Positions 42,140 through 57,100 of a stretch of 64,000 bases of DNA are shown piece by piece. The notes beneath the pieces were generated by a model. The model was not told the DNA's origin and ran no database searches. It worked only from the letters and a program-made list of their open reading frames with translations. The stretch lies in the NCBI GenBank assembly GCA_051294375.1, contig CM119265.1, forward strand, positions 6,891,489-6,955,488. Direction: 5' to 3'. Position 1 is the first letter of the stretch, and every line of letters starts with the position of its first letter. Source of the stretch: Paraspadella gotoi. Its lineage: Eukaryota; Chaetognatha. The position numbers were made by a program, and so were the translations under genes.

Positions 42140-45100
42140 ATGTTGGCCGCCATAGGCTTAGCTTTTTTTCTGGCGTTTTGTTATAACATCACCTTTGCAA
42201 TGACCTTTAACATCAGCACGGAGGAAGTGAGTTACATTGGAGCGGAGACGGCCGACCTTGAAAAATCTGTCAAGACCGAGAATGAGACTGAGAATATACT
42301 CCGCGATCTCGTCAAAGAGACCGGAAGTCCCCAGCGCTTTGCGATTTTGCTCATGGCCCTTGCCCTCGCCATGTTTTGGGTTTTGTACGTTTCTTATTAC
42401 AACTCTCGGATAGTCGGCAAGATATTGACGGCTTTCGTAAACCGTTTCTACAAAACCCGCAACACGCAGATACACATTGGTTCTTTTTCCGTTTCCGTCC
42501 TAAGTGGCAAAATCTTGTTTCGCGATATCCAATATATCACTACAGATTACGCGCTCAGAATCCAAGACGGTTTCATTATTTTCATGTGGTGGCGCAAGTA
42601 TGAACCCAAAGACCCCGGTTCAGACTTTAGCCACGCTGATACCAGGCTTCTGGTGCAGTTGAACGGTTTCGAACTCCACGTCTACAATCGGAGCTTTCTA
42701 TATTCGGACCTGGAAAAAAAATTTGGGCTCTCCCCTTTGATTATTTTAGAAAAAGATTTGGGTCAAGAACACGAAGTCAATGATGTTGAAGTTACCCAAA
42801 ACGCTGAAAATGCTGGAGAAAGGCGGAACGAGGAACTCTTGAAGAAGTGGTGGTGGCGCGATCTAATTCCCATAATCAAAGTCGATATCACTTCCGGTAG
42901 GTTTGTTGCCGGAAATCATCAGGTGCCAACGACCCTAGTCGTAACTTTCGACCAAGCCAACGCTGTTTACTACACCAAAAAAGCGCCAAGCTCAAAAGAT
43001 CTATTCACACACATTGTGGAATGTAAACTCGAAAGCTCGCGAGTACTGCTATCCAAATCTCCAAGATATCGGGGAGAAATTGATGACGAACCTCCACGCT
43101 TCATGGGTGAAGGATTTGTGGTGATGTCATCGCATGAAACTACAATTCATTATTATCAGGACGAGCCGGGTTACGCGGGGAACTGCGACGGAATGTCAAA
43201 CGATCCTGAATGTTTTCCTTATTGGGGAATAAATATTAAATGTGGAAGAGGAACGAACCTATCATACGGACCTTGGGTGGATAGACAAAGGGATCATCTA
43301 TATAAATTTTTTTTCCCCTCCGATTATCAAATTCAGAATCCTACCGAGTATCCAATTGGAAACCAATTACGAATAGTTCAAAAATTTGACTTCAAGTTAA
43401 GCATGCAAGAGGGAATTGAAACGCTCGACATTTTGTTTTTGAACAAAGAAAACGATCTTTGCGCCATTCATTCAAAATGTGGCAAAGGATCGTTTATCGA
43501 AGTTTGTCTGCCCTGGGTAACGAATGAAACGGGATTTTCCACTCATATTCGGGGCATTTTATTAAATTGGGAAGCTACGACCAACATGCAATTTCGCTCA
43601 CTAATTCAGAGCGAAACATTGGATTTTCAAATTGATTGTTTATATCCGTTGCAATGGAATTTACCCCAATCTTACACCTTAACTTTAACAGGAACTAAAG
43701 CAACTGGTTTTCTTGTTATGCAACACGTAGACTTGTTTGGCTATCTCATAAACGACTGGGCTTCAAAAACTAGACCAGATGTTTATCACTTCGTGCCGTA
43801 TGACACATTTCTTAATATCGAGTTAATTGACTTTGAAATCCTTTTGCCTGCTAACCAGTTTAACTGGGTTGATTGTGATTCTCAGCATTTAGAAAACATG
43901 TATGCCGCTGTAATTGGAAACAATTTTCGTTTAAAATATGACATTCCATTTGGTGAATTTTTACCAAAAATAGTTGCAACAAAACTTCATATTCAAGGCG
44001 AAGCTTGTGATATTTGTTTTCTCATTCCAAAGTCCAATTCTTCCAGTCACGTTCTTAAAGCCCTTGAGGATGATATCGAGCTTAGTTCAGATTACAAAAA
44101 TATGTTTGGAACCAGAAAATGGAGAAATTTTACTCAAGATAATAATGAATTGATTTGTATTAATTGCTGGTCCGTTCCTTTAATTGTTGTACCTTTTACA
44201 TATAATTATCATCCCTGTCCGCCTTTGTCGGATTCACCGTTAGAAGTAAAGATTTCTACAGCTCCTACTCCTTGTACTACACCCGAGATGGAAGAGCATT
44301 TACTTTTCCCCCTCAGAGTACCTGCAAATGACCAAGAGGTTCATGCTCATCCATTATCTTTTGACCCGTCAATTTTGGAACCAGATAAAATGCATATAGA
44401 AGTTGAATTTGTACCTTCGGAAATTGTTTTATATGGAACATTTTTAAAAATTCTACTTGCTTTAAAAGAAAATTACTTTGGAGATTGTGATAACATAATG
44501 GATTTCAACACTTTTAAGCTTCCTTCTTATAAATCTTCAAAACAAAATGATCTCGATAGAGATAAAAAGTTCGATTCACGTAAATATCGTCCTTTAAATG
44601 TTTCTTTGAATCTTGTAATACATGGTCTTCGTGGACATCTTGCAATGCATCGTGGAAAAGATGAGCCGCCATGTCCAACCGTTTACGTCGACCGACTTTG
44701 TTTTGAATTACATCGACAATTTTCTGGAACAATGCTACAACTTTTATCGTCGCCGATAGTAATATCAGTTATGGACAATGTTCAAAGGATTGGAGATCAT
44801 GCCAAGTTGAAAAGCAATGGTCATTTGTGTCTTAGTTGTTTTCAATTAAGAGGACAAGCAATGTTTTCACATAAAGGATTGCTTCCTCACGAAACGCCTT
44901 TGGAATATGCCTGGTTACTAGAATTACAATTTGGGGAGTTAACCGGAAAGCTTACAAGTCCACAACTCTTAACACTTTTAAATGCTTTACAAACAATTTT
45001 TTTTCTGGTCAAGGACAGCGAAAATTCTTTACAGTCTCCCACAACAACTTATGAATGTATCCACAAGAACGATGCAACTTTTTGTTCACAAGCACCCAAT

Positions 45101-48100
45101 GATCAATTCTTATGTCCATCTTCGGAGGACACCAAGTATTCATTATGTAGGATTTCTGTAGACTGTGTTTCTTTGTTTTTAGTTGAAAGCGGAGCTGGTT
45201 TAAGTCTTCGTGCATCTCCTTTTAGATTATCAACTTGTAATTTATATACTGCTACTCTCGAAAGAGGCTTATCAGCTTATGTAGACAATATTTTACTGCA
45301 GCAATTTCTCCTCTCATCTCCAATATCAAGATATGGTAAGAATGGAGAGGATCCTTGGATAGAGGTTGGGTCAGTAAATGTTGGACCTATCGTAATTGAT
45401 TCCGGAATTGCAATAGAATATTCTGAATTAGTAGAGTTTCAGCAAGATTTTCTTAAACTCCATGATGCTGCCACAAAGCGGCTAAATTTTTTGTGGCAAC
45501 ATGAAAAAGTTTGTTTGGACTCAGCAAATAGTTTGTTGTGCGGCTGTAAAGGGGGCTGCGTATTTTTTGGAAGTAATGAAAGTGGGAAAGGTTTTTTTGA
45601 TGAAAAACATTTATCATCTCCTCATTTTTCTAATGGAAAAGAATTGTCGTATGGCAAAAGTTTGTTTGTCCCGCATGATTCAATGTTTCCTTATCCTACT
45701 CAAAATAAAAGTTTTAAAGATGGGGTTCCTGCTTTCTATTGCAAAAATTGTAACGTTCCTGACTGTAAGAATAATTTTCACCATCTTAACGATGAGAATA
45801 TAGATATGAGTTTAAGAAAAGAGAGCAGTGATTCTGCAGAATCAGTTTTAGTACATACAGAACCACATGATTTGTCTCATGAATCAATGTTGTCACACGG
45901 ATCAATAAGTCACCGTGGAAAACGTTCCCTATCAATAAATGAAAGACAGATGTATTTTAAACAGAACATATCAAGTGAGTCCTTTGCAGATTCAGATTCG
46001 TATTTCAGTGCGGATGACGATGATGATCATACCACTATTGATACAGTGAGTGATTATATGAAAAAATCTGGTAAAAATAAGATCTCGATAGAAACAGACA
46101 GTTCTGAATTTTTACCGGCATTAACCGGCAATGAATTTTCTAGTTCCACCATTGATCATCGTACGGACGGGACCGATACAACTTCATTATCATCCATAAA
46201 AAAGCTTCAATATTTGAAGAGGCCCCCGTCATGGCCTTCAACAGGGGGAATGTCAAATTCTAGCAGCCAATATACCGATGCGAGAATCGATCAACCTTCA
46301 TCCACTAATGATACGTCTTATCATACGGCATTTTCATCTCAATATTCTCGGGTATCTTATCAGTCGGCACTTGGTAGTTTAAGCGGAGATGATGCTCCAA
46401 CCCTTCTACCTGATGATGATTCTGAATTGCTTAGGGCGAGTGTTACCAGTGAATCAACATTAGCAGATTTAAGTATGGATGAAAGAAATATGGCAAACGA
46501 TTTGGATTCTTCTCATGACTTACCACCTGTTTTAGGAGCAAGTGGAAAGGTAACTGAAACAAAAGGTTTTGAAAATAAAAGGCGTGACAGCAACAGCTCC
46601 AAGTTTTCGGCGACGGGTTTCAATAATGAAGATGAAATTGGCTTGGTTGATCTGCATGGGAATATGGTAAAACCAATAACAGAGAGTTTTTTCCTTATGT
46701 CTAGCTATAAAAATCATCTTTCGCAATTAAAATGCTCGAATTGGACCGCTTCACCTCCAAATGCTACTCATGATCTGCATCGTAGCCCCTGCAGTGGTTT
46801 CAATGTGGAAGAGAAATCTGGAAAAATGTTTGTGCGAAATCATGTACCCAAATATATTTATATTAAACAGGTAATTTATTATTTTATTTTAAAATTTAAA
46901 GTAAATTTTAACTCTTTAGGTTACTCTTGGTGTTTGTTTGTATTTTTCAGGGATTATCACCCCGTGGAATGACAAGGAAAAAAACCCTCTCAGAAAAGTT
47001 GGAGCAAGCGTCCAGAAATCCAAGCCAAAACAAACCGGAAGAAGAAAATGGTCTTAAAAACTTTTCAATCCATGGATCGACAATTGTAATTAAGTTTAAA
47101 CAATCAATAGACATAGTAGTTACACCACTTCTATTGGAGGCTCTTACAAAATACGTAGAATCATTTTCAACTTGTTTATCTAACCTAAGTCCTTTTTCAT
47201 GCATAAATATTATTCATGAAAAAACACAGAGCCTCGTTAAAAGTAAAATTAAAGTTGGAGAAAACGTTGTAAAAAAATCTCCTGGAAGTTCGCTGCAAGC
47301 TAAAAACGACATATCAACTTCAAAAATTGGATTAAGTAAAGTGAATTTACATATGCAGTGGGCACCAAATCCAAAAAATGTACCACTTACCCCTGAGACA
47401 AATAACTCAGATTATTTAGATTCATCTCAGATAGATAATTTTACATCAGAGTTGCCCTCTCCAGTCACTCAAAAAAAAGAAGGAACTGAACCCACTAAGA
47501 TTTTGTTTGAATTAAAAGAAGTTAAGATTATTTTTTTACAATGTGCAGTTGGCCAAGATAAAGTACCTTTCAGTCTATTAGAAACCTTTCAGGATTTAAC
47601 TTGTGTATCGCTTTTTGTTTTTTCATTACAAGATCTCTCCTGCGTTTTACAGCTTCATTCAAAGGTTTCAGAAGTAACTGCAATTGTGGAAAATTCAGAT
47701 CAATCAATTAAAAAAAATTTGACCGAGGTGAAGGAAAACAAACTTGGCCAAAAGTTTTTTCGTCGAAGGACCGCTAAAAAGAAAAAAGGTTCAACTTTAG
47801 ACAGAGCTTTTCAAGAACTCGAGACTGTTCCTTTTAAAAAAAATAAAAAGAAATCGGAATTAGTTATGGCTTCAGTTTCCATTTCAAAAATCAATTTTCA
47901 GATGCGCCGTTTAAAAAACAATACTACCATTTTGGACAAAATAATACGTACTACTATTCCAGAAGAACAATCAAAAGTTTGTTTTGAATTTTCTGTTGAT
48001 AATTTTCCTTACAAATTTCTTACTGAAACTGTAGAATGTTGTAATTGTTCTCGTAATATCTTAGATTATCGTGGGCATCCTTTTTCTGAGGATAATTTAT

Positions 48101-51100
48101 GCAATTTCGATATGTCATCTGCTATCGAACCAACAATGGGTTTTATTATGGTTGAGGGTGGTTTAGAAAAAATTTGTGTCAAAGGCATTTTTCGACTTAG
48201 TCCTTTTGAAACTACAGTCGAAAATGTAAGCACTGAAAATAATGACTTATCCGAACATGAAACCGAAAAAGTAGATACTTCTGACCTGACAGTTTTGTAC
48301 CATGTCAAGAAAAAAACATCGCAAGATAGCTTGAACACCAATAATTCATTTGCAGTTCAAAGTGAAACTCCTTCTGGGGAAGTTTATCTCACACCTTCAG
48401 AAGATTTAGAAAATCTGAAGTCAACAACTGAAACTGATTTAAGTCAATTGAGAGCAGGAAATTCTAAAAACTCAGCAAGTTTTAAAGTGGATTTTGGATC
48501 TATATGGTTTAATTTCGCTGCTCCTCCGTCACAAGTTGTCAATGACAATGAAAGCGAAGACGTTAATGCATTGCACAAACAGCTTGTATTTTCGAGGTTT
48601 GATTGGAATTTGCTATCAACTTTTTCCCCATCCTTGGACGCGTGGCTTTTACCTGGTAGCAAGCTTGGTCAAGCAATATCCGAATTAGGGTTGAAATGGG
48701 AGAGAAGGGTGTCTGCAATTACTGCTGGTTTGTTGATTGAGGCTATTAATTATCCGGAATTAATGGATTATAAAAAACCAAAATTCCAACATAAGTTTAG
48801 CAAAGTTGCTCGTATATTACAGCAAAATCCATCTTGTCAACTTCTAACTGTTTTAAGAAGATACCTGTGCAAATTTAAAGTTAACCATCTTGAAGCGGTA
48901 CTATCAGATAACCCTGAAGAGTTGGGTCCTCCAGATACCAAGATTTTGCAAAAGGGAATCATTGCATTGACAAGAGAATGGAAACATGTTTTATATAATG
49001 CTATGTTGGAAAGCAGTCTTAAATCGAGAGCTAAAGGAAGTATGTACGATCGTCAAGCCAAAAGGCTCTTTAACAAACCTAAAAATGTAGCAGCAAATTT
49101 AAAAAAGGAACGCAAAGAAAGTAATAAATTGGACAAAGAAGAGGAAACCCATGACATCGAAGAGATGGAAGAAAATTCTGAGTTAAGTTTTCCGTCTGAT
49201 GAAAAAACTGGTCTTTTACCAGTTGGTTATTCAGGTCTGAGCGGCTTTAAAAATAATTTTAAGAATGGATATTCAGTTATGCCTTCTTCAGGTGAAGACG
49301 CCACTATTGATGATTATGAACCCGAAAATTCTACATCTACAGGAATATCAATTCGCGAAAGATTGCCGACAAAAGACTTAATGGGCCATACTCCTAAGAA
49401 AAAATGGTATAAGAGACGAAAAAAAATTCAAAAAGTTTTTGACAAAGATGAGTCTGACTCAGATTGTCCTCCAGTTTCTCAAGTTATGAGGCACCATAGT
49501 CTTGGTGTCGAGTCACATGTTAAAGAGTCATCTATGGACGGTTCTCAACCGGATAACGTTCTGAGTAGCTTTCTTAAGCAAGAGAAGGCACGTTCAGAAC
49601 GCGCCGAACCAGATTTATACTCATGGATGGCCGGTCAACAAGATCAGTGGGAAAGAAAATCGGTCCATGTGGGAGATTTGGAGCAGAATCATAGCAAAAT
49701 CGAAACTCCTATTCAAATTTTTAAGGAAAATGAAAGAGATATCGAACAAGGAGAAATAGAAGATGATTATCATGAGGATGATAAAAGTATGCAAGATCAG
49801 CATGTCATACTTGAGCCCAATTTAGCTTTTCAGCTCACACAAGGGCCAAAGATATTTGCTCCTCTACTTGACTCTTTAGGATTAAAGAAAAAAACAGAAA
49901 TGCAAGACATTACCAAAGGACATAACAATAAGTTAACAGCAATCATGGAAAATCTATTTGAAGGGAGAGCATCAGTTATTGTTAAATTACAGGAATTTAA
50001 TTTATCTATTATTCATCCTGAAGAACATGGTACGAGTCGCAATCCTGAGAGATTAAGGCATAAAATACGAACAATTCAAAACCCTCTGTTTTTAAAAACG
50101 AAGTACAAAGAATCACCCGTGTTTAAAACTGATAGCCTTTCTTTGGAAATATCTGTTGCTAGTGTAAATAACTCTACTTTTGAATCAGACCTGAACATTG
50201 AAAAAAACAGTTATGATCATTGTAAGCAATCAACCTTATCAGTCCATTTTTCAATCAGATGTTCAGATGTCTCGCAACACATATCACTTCCCCTTTTACG
50301 ATTATTGCATCAAATTAAAACAATGGGTGAAAAACTTCAAGAAACCCGTCGTGAGATAAAGGATTATGAGCAGGATCAGTTAAAGGAAACTTTTACATTC
50401 AACCGAGACTCGTATCTTAATTCCACCGAGAATGAGTCGAGCAGTGATTCTCCTCCCCAAGTTAAGTCTTTTAGTTTAAGTAACGCAGCATCATTATCTG
50501 AAGAACTCTTTGAAGAAATACCTAAAAAAAAAATTTCACCGACAGATTCACATGTAAAAGTAGATATCGAAACTCATTCGCGTTTAATGCCTAACCCAAA
50601 ATCTCCTTCATCGCGCAAGTTCTCCTTACAGCGGCTTAAAGGGTCAATTAAAGAAGGCATTATTTCAAACGTGAACAAAGAGATTAACTCAGCTACTGTC
50701 TCATTAGAATCAAATGAGGGTACTGGAAAGTTATCTCACGGCGATGTAAAGGAAGATATTTACAATGCCTCATCTTCCCCCAAAAAACCTTTGGAAGATG
50801 AAATTCATTCTGTTGATGGCAAAAAAGATGGGCTTAGTTGTTGGCAAAAGCTGAAATATAGACTGGATTTAGATGAGTATTTCTTTAGTTTTAAAGAACC
50901 TAACAAAATTGACAAAAACAAAATCGGTGTACCATGGTATGTCTCAGTTTTACCCCATTCTGAGAGTAATGAGGTTCCCGTTTTAATTTTTGGTATGATG
51001 CATTTGCTGAAAGCGTCAACTAAAGCAAACATAAGCGGTTTAAAATTAGAGGCACAGGTCGAAAATGTAATTTGTAGTATTACACATCGTGAACAATTTT

Positions 51101-54100
51101 CAAACTTTGAACATTATTGTAATTATTATGTAAAAACATCACTTACCACACATGTGGGTGGGTGTTCATTAAAGCTTTTTGAAAGTATTGGGGACAAATC
51201 TGCATTCAATACAAGAGCGCTCACTGTTCTTAACATAAATGTTGGTACATCTTATGGCATGTTATCTTGTCAGGTCAAGAATGATTCCCAAAATCGGATT
51301 TACGATTTAAACAATGCATTAATTACAATTGGAGTGGTTAGTGTTGATATACCTCAGCATCCCGTTGCTTTACACGGTATGGTCACAAGATCAACAAAGA
51401 GAATTTCTCATACCTTACAAGAGTTGGAAAGCTGGAGACTTGGTCCACCAAGTACGATTAAGTCTAGATCAAATGAAGGAAGCTCTTCAACGATTCCTTC
51501 AAAGCCAACAACGTCGTTAGACCCCACGGGTGATTTAAATGGTGAGGGATTTGCTGCAGTGGATGGTATTGATGGTGCAAAAATGAAAAATGTGAAATCT
51601 CCAGTTATTAGGTTCAACATTTTTTTAAATGGATTTGTTGTTGGAGCATCTCTGATTCCCTCTTTAAAAGCAGAGTACAGAATTGATAAAATTACTAGCC
51701 ATGGAATTACTGGTTCTAGAGCTAGTTTTTCTATTGATTTAAAAACACATCACTTAAGTTTTAGTACAAAAGACAAAAACATTTTAGTAGATTCAGGAAA
51801 TGCAAATGTTGACCTTCCAGGAATATCAGTTTTAGGCGAATATAAATTTCTTGAGACGCCACAGGCTCTTCCTGTTCATATTGGCAATCAAAGACCTTCA
51901 GATTCTAGGCTTGTTGAAGGACTAATGTTGAGAAGTGGATATTTTTTTGATCTTAGAGCTGAAATGGATACATTAAAATTGACATTATCGACAGATTTAT
52001 TAAATCATTTAATGTTTGTTATGAAAGTTTTTCAAAATGAAGTAAATGATGTGTTTGTTAAAATGTCACGCGGAAATAAAAAACGAGACCAGACTAGCGG
52101 TGGGAGCATTGAAAATGCTATTTCCAAAGCAGTTTCTCGAACAATCAAAAGTGAACGGATTACTCATCAGTTACTATATTCTCTTCATATTGAACACAAA
52201 GGAATTGTTATCACTGCAACTGCTCATGCTTCATCAGCCGTACGTTTGGAAACTGACAAACTAGACATCTACATTTCGAACCGAATAATATCTAGTAAAA
52301 CTGTAAATAAAAAATGTTATTCTATTTCACCTAAAATTTTTGTGAAAGCTTCAGTGGATCTAGAAATTGGTTTGGGTAATCTTGTAAAAAATCATGTGTA
52401 TGAAGAAACAGATACCTATGAAGAAGCTGATTTAAATCAATTAGCATTTTTCAAAACAAGAATTGGTGTTCGCAATGCCCTTCCTTCGGAGATGATTAGT
52501 TCAAAGAATGAAGAAGTTGAAGCATTAGGAAAAGAAGCAGTATTAATATCACTTGCAAGACCAGTCATTATGGTTCAGTCTGTTGCATTTGATAAGGCAG
52601 TGGTTGTCTGGATGAATTATAAAAATGCTTATGATTACTGGCAACACCAGCGAGCTGGGTTTGATCGTGAGATAATAGATACAGCACAACGGGTTTTTCA
52701 GGGTGTGAGTAATTCTCTTTCACCAAGTTCACATGATGGTTTTGTCAAACAGGAACTCGGTATTAATAAAGGAAGTATGCTTTTTCTTCAGCTTACTGTT
52801 GAAGATCTTGGAATTTGTTTGCCTCTTGTTAATAATTCGGTTGCTCAAAAAAATATGAACAGTGCATATATGATGACCACTAACCAAGATCTACAGGATG
52901 AAGGGGATATGACTGGTAATTTCATTACTGGAAGTACAAACACTTCTTCTTCTAGTGTGGTTGTAACTCTTGAATCCACTCAAATATCCGCTTGTTCAAC
53001 GATGGAAAAAGGAGTGGTTTCAAAGGGTATATTTCGAGGATTCTGTGTCAGATTTGCAGATGGATTTACTACTTCTTTAGACAATTGGAATCCGGAAATA
53101 AAAAAAGGTGAACCGGTTATGGATGCATGTGTTGTACCTAATGGAACTTATGAAATTTGTTCCAGAACAAAAAATGTTTTTAATTCTGGCTCTATCCCAA
53201 AACCAAAACTAATATGGAATATACAATGGATAATGAAAGGTATTGATGTTCACATGGGCGTTAACATTGGAAGAAAGTTATCTAATCTGTTTGAAACACT
53301 AACAACATTAACAGAAGATGAAAAAAATAGTAAAGAAGATTTTAACACTTCAGATAACGTTGAAAATAGTGCTGATGTAAATATTGAGGAAACAGCAAAA
53401 ACACCTGGTGAACTTGAGACCGTTGCTCTTCCGAGTATTCTAGTTGAGGGTGGACGCAAGAAAGGTCAGAAAGTAACAATTAGTGATGACTTACTTGAGA
53501 GACCACTATCACCGCAGCCAAAGATTGATCGAGACTGGAGACGAAAGCTACTTGAAACACAAATTTCTGAGCAAGGAGAAAATATAACTACGTTAAAGCA
53601 GGTAAATATCGATGCGAAAAAATTTGCACTTTTATACGCTCGTCATGACTGATAGTTATTTTAGGATGAGGATGAGACTTGAAAAAAAGTTTGGTAGATT
53701 GGGCGTTATTTTATTTGAGATTATTATATAACAAGAATGTATTGCGCCGCAGTGACTGTCTTATCACGTGTATTTCTCGTGACATGACATGTGACATGAC
53801 TACAATAACTTTCTTAGCCTGTGTATTTATGATATGTACTGCATGAAAATTCTGTCTTTTAATCCTTGTAGTTTTAGGATTTCCTGAAGGCGGCGCTAGA
53901 AGTCATTTAGATTTGAGGTTTTTTCTGTCTTAACAAATGAGCAAATATAGGCAAATCATATGCATTTTTAACATAAGTGGGACAGACATACCGACCGACC
54001 GATAGACCGACCGAAAAGTGACTTAGTTTCTCCGCGAGTACTCGCGGCGCAACTAACAAATATGAATTTCTCTCTATTATCTAAAGTTGCTAGATATTGT

Positions 54101-57100
54101 TAATGTCTGTTGCTTTTAGACTTTAAAATTATGCGTTAGCATACAAGGATCCACCTTTCAATTTTTTTACTTTAGTTGTCACACCATGTCATATCATGTC
54201 ACAAAAAATACACGTGATAAGGCAGTCACTGCGGCGCAACACATTTGAATTACCGTTCGTGTTTTTAACATATTTTATTTATTTTTTTTTTTTCAATTTA
54301 GCTTGGAGCATCCAAAGCCGTCATAGATGATGAAATGAGAAAGCTACAATCCCTTGAAGCTGCTCTCCGAAGAGACGTTTTGAGTAGCTTAAGAAGGCAG
54401 AGCATAAAAGTTAAAGCTGAGGTAATGGAAATGTAGTCTGCTTTCTCGGGACTGTTTTCATTACAAATACGTTTTTACGTACGTAGGCCATAAGAGTTCG
54501 GGACGAAATAGCTTTTCTTCCACGCCAATCTACTCTGCAAACTCCCACTCGGCCTAAGCACACTCGCTCCAAGTCGGCAGGAACTAACCTCAAGCTTTTG
54601 TTAAGACAAAGGTATTGAATTTTTTCGTTGTAAACGTTTTTTTATCTTGTATAATTATTTTACTATTCTTCCTCAGCTCGATAACCTGTGCTGAGTCTTT
54701 TTCTATTTCACCTCTTCCACCTACGCTTGCGGATTCCAATAAGATAGTTAGCAATAATCCAGTTGGAAATTCTGGAAAACGAAAGTTAGGTCACATGAGA
54801 TCAGCGTCGTATAATCCTGAGAATACTACACCAGCATTAAGCAAAAGTAAACGCCAGATTCATTGTCTAACCCTTCCTATCAGGTCCGAGTTTTTTTACC
54901 AAGTTAATTTTTGGTGGTTGGTTATAGGATTATCATAATCACCTTCTATGCTTATTGGGTTAACAAATAACTCGACTCGTTTTAGAGGAGTGTTATTTTT
55001 TTAACCGAAAAATGGAACAAAAATAACACGAATATTTGTAATTTGTTTAGAAATCTTTTGGGGAAAAATATAAAATTTGGAATTTTATCAACTTATTTTG
55101 GTCGGATTTTTATTTGGGCATCCCTTATTATTTATGGTTGCTTAATAGAAATTTTTGAGTTTCTTATAACAATATTAAGTGTTGGCCCTAAACCTTAAAC
55201 AATATTTCATATAATAATTTTGGTGAATAATATCCATGTTTCAATGTTTTTATCGTCGCAATCGCCAAGCGTTTGCGACGATATTGTAACGCTTTTGCGC
55301 ATAAGTGCCATAAGTGGCGTTGTCGTCGTCGTCGTCGGCGGCGGCGTTCCAAATTATAGATCGCCTTTTTTATAATCATCGATGTGCTTAAAATTGAGTC
55401 AGGACAGTTATTAAATATGTTTTGTTTACGTTTTATCAAAACAAACAAATTTTCTCTCTTTAATTTTTATATTTCTTACTCTCTCTTTTCTCTTTTAATT
55501 ATATGTCTCTCTCCCTCTCTCTTTTCCCTAGTCATTGATTCATAGGGAAAAAAAACGAGTCTGCATGGGCTTATTCTTTTTCTCTCTTTTCTCCTGCTGC
55601 TTCTTCTGCTGCCTTTTGAGTCTGCAGCTGGCTCTGCAGGGGCTTATTCCTTCTCTCTTTTCTCCTGCTGCTTCTGCTGCTGCTTTTTGATTATTTTTTT
55701 TTCTCTCTGCGTTTTTATTAAAAAAAAAATTGAAATAAGATTGAACTCGTAAAATTAGGCATCGCATTCGTGCATGTTATCATTTTGCTATCGCAACATC
55801 AGGTTTTTATTTTTTTTTTTCTCAGGGGCTACGTCTGCTGATTAGTTTATTTTTTGACAATGACTATTTTTTCCCATTTTTTTTCAGAAACTGTAACTTT
55901 AATATATGATTTATAAAATCTAATTTTTCTTTGTTTATAAATTAATTTTCTTTTTTCAAATTTTATTTTTTTTAGTATCAAAAATTGTCATCAATTCAGA
56001 TTTTTCTTATGCGATTGCGACGATCCTTATGCTGTTAAGATTTTTTATAGTTAAAAAACTATAATGATTTAGAAGTTTTGAAAAAAATTTCTGCATGCTA
56101 GAATTCTACTGTAGTATAAAAGTAAACAAGATAGATAGCGGGATCTCCTATTTATGATTATCGTATTATAAATATAATTTCTTTGGAAAAGATTAGCTTG
56201 TACTAAAAATTTCTCTTGGACTTAAGTTCTGAAAAGAAAATAAATAATTCCTCGAATGGTTGCAAAAAACTTTCACCATTTTAGTGCTTCGGTGACAGAC
56301 AACTTGTTAACATGCTTGTTACTTTTTATTTTAGATGCCCAAATGATTTTTATGTATATTGTATACCCATCTTATTTTATCTTAAAAATTAGAGTGGCAC
56401 AAAAAAGATTATTATTATATGAATATTTAAAAATATGTAGTTTTTCTAGCCGTGACTAGAACAAGGTCAATAATATTCTAATAATATTTTTCTATTTATT
56501 TAGACGAGGGATTATCGTCATCCTATCAGATTTAAAAATTCTGAATTTCTTGATTTCATGCATGCAATTAAAAAGTTTTTCATTGGGTGATCCGTAATAT
56601 TCCTACGTAACATGCGCTCGTTTAAAGAACTTACCGCATTCCTTTTATTCTTGCAACCTCACTCTTTGTCTTACGTAGCTCACCATTGAAACAGAATTTA
56701 CCACATTTTACAGCGGGGACGAAGATTTCTCATTGAAATCTCCGGATTCGGAAGGCTCAGAAACTTTACCCTCTTCGGAAGTCGTTTCGCCTTTATCCCC
56801 TGAAGACGAAATTAGCGATCGGAGTGAAGATACGGTTTTTCACTTGGGTAAATTTTCTGGTCAGTTCGACTCGATAACGTTATAATTGAATCGTTATTTT
56901 TTTTTACTAGAAGGCACTAGATCATTGCCAACGGATCAAAGAATTCATTCGGCGCCAGTGACGTCTCGCCCGTCGGTTGCCTCCCGTCACACTAGTGTAT
57001 TAAAGGAGGAAAAGGTGGACTTTGAGCTCGACATCAAAGTTGTCATTGACAGCGGCAGGTGTGTTTTACACCCGAAACAAAAGGCGGACCACGATGACCG

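Noticed and set aside
54884-54889. BLTP1 exon 5 donor at CAG-GTCCGAG
   Set aside because: Using it shifts the next exon into a frame with a stop; GTTAAT at 54903 keeps phase 0 and the expected acidic peptide.
55188-55767. Minus-strand frames rich in Arg or Lys/Gln
   Set aside because: They translate trinucleotide and CT/CTG repeats of MITE family C inside a BLTP1 intron.
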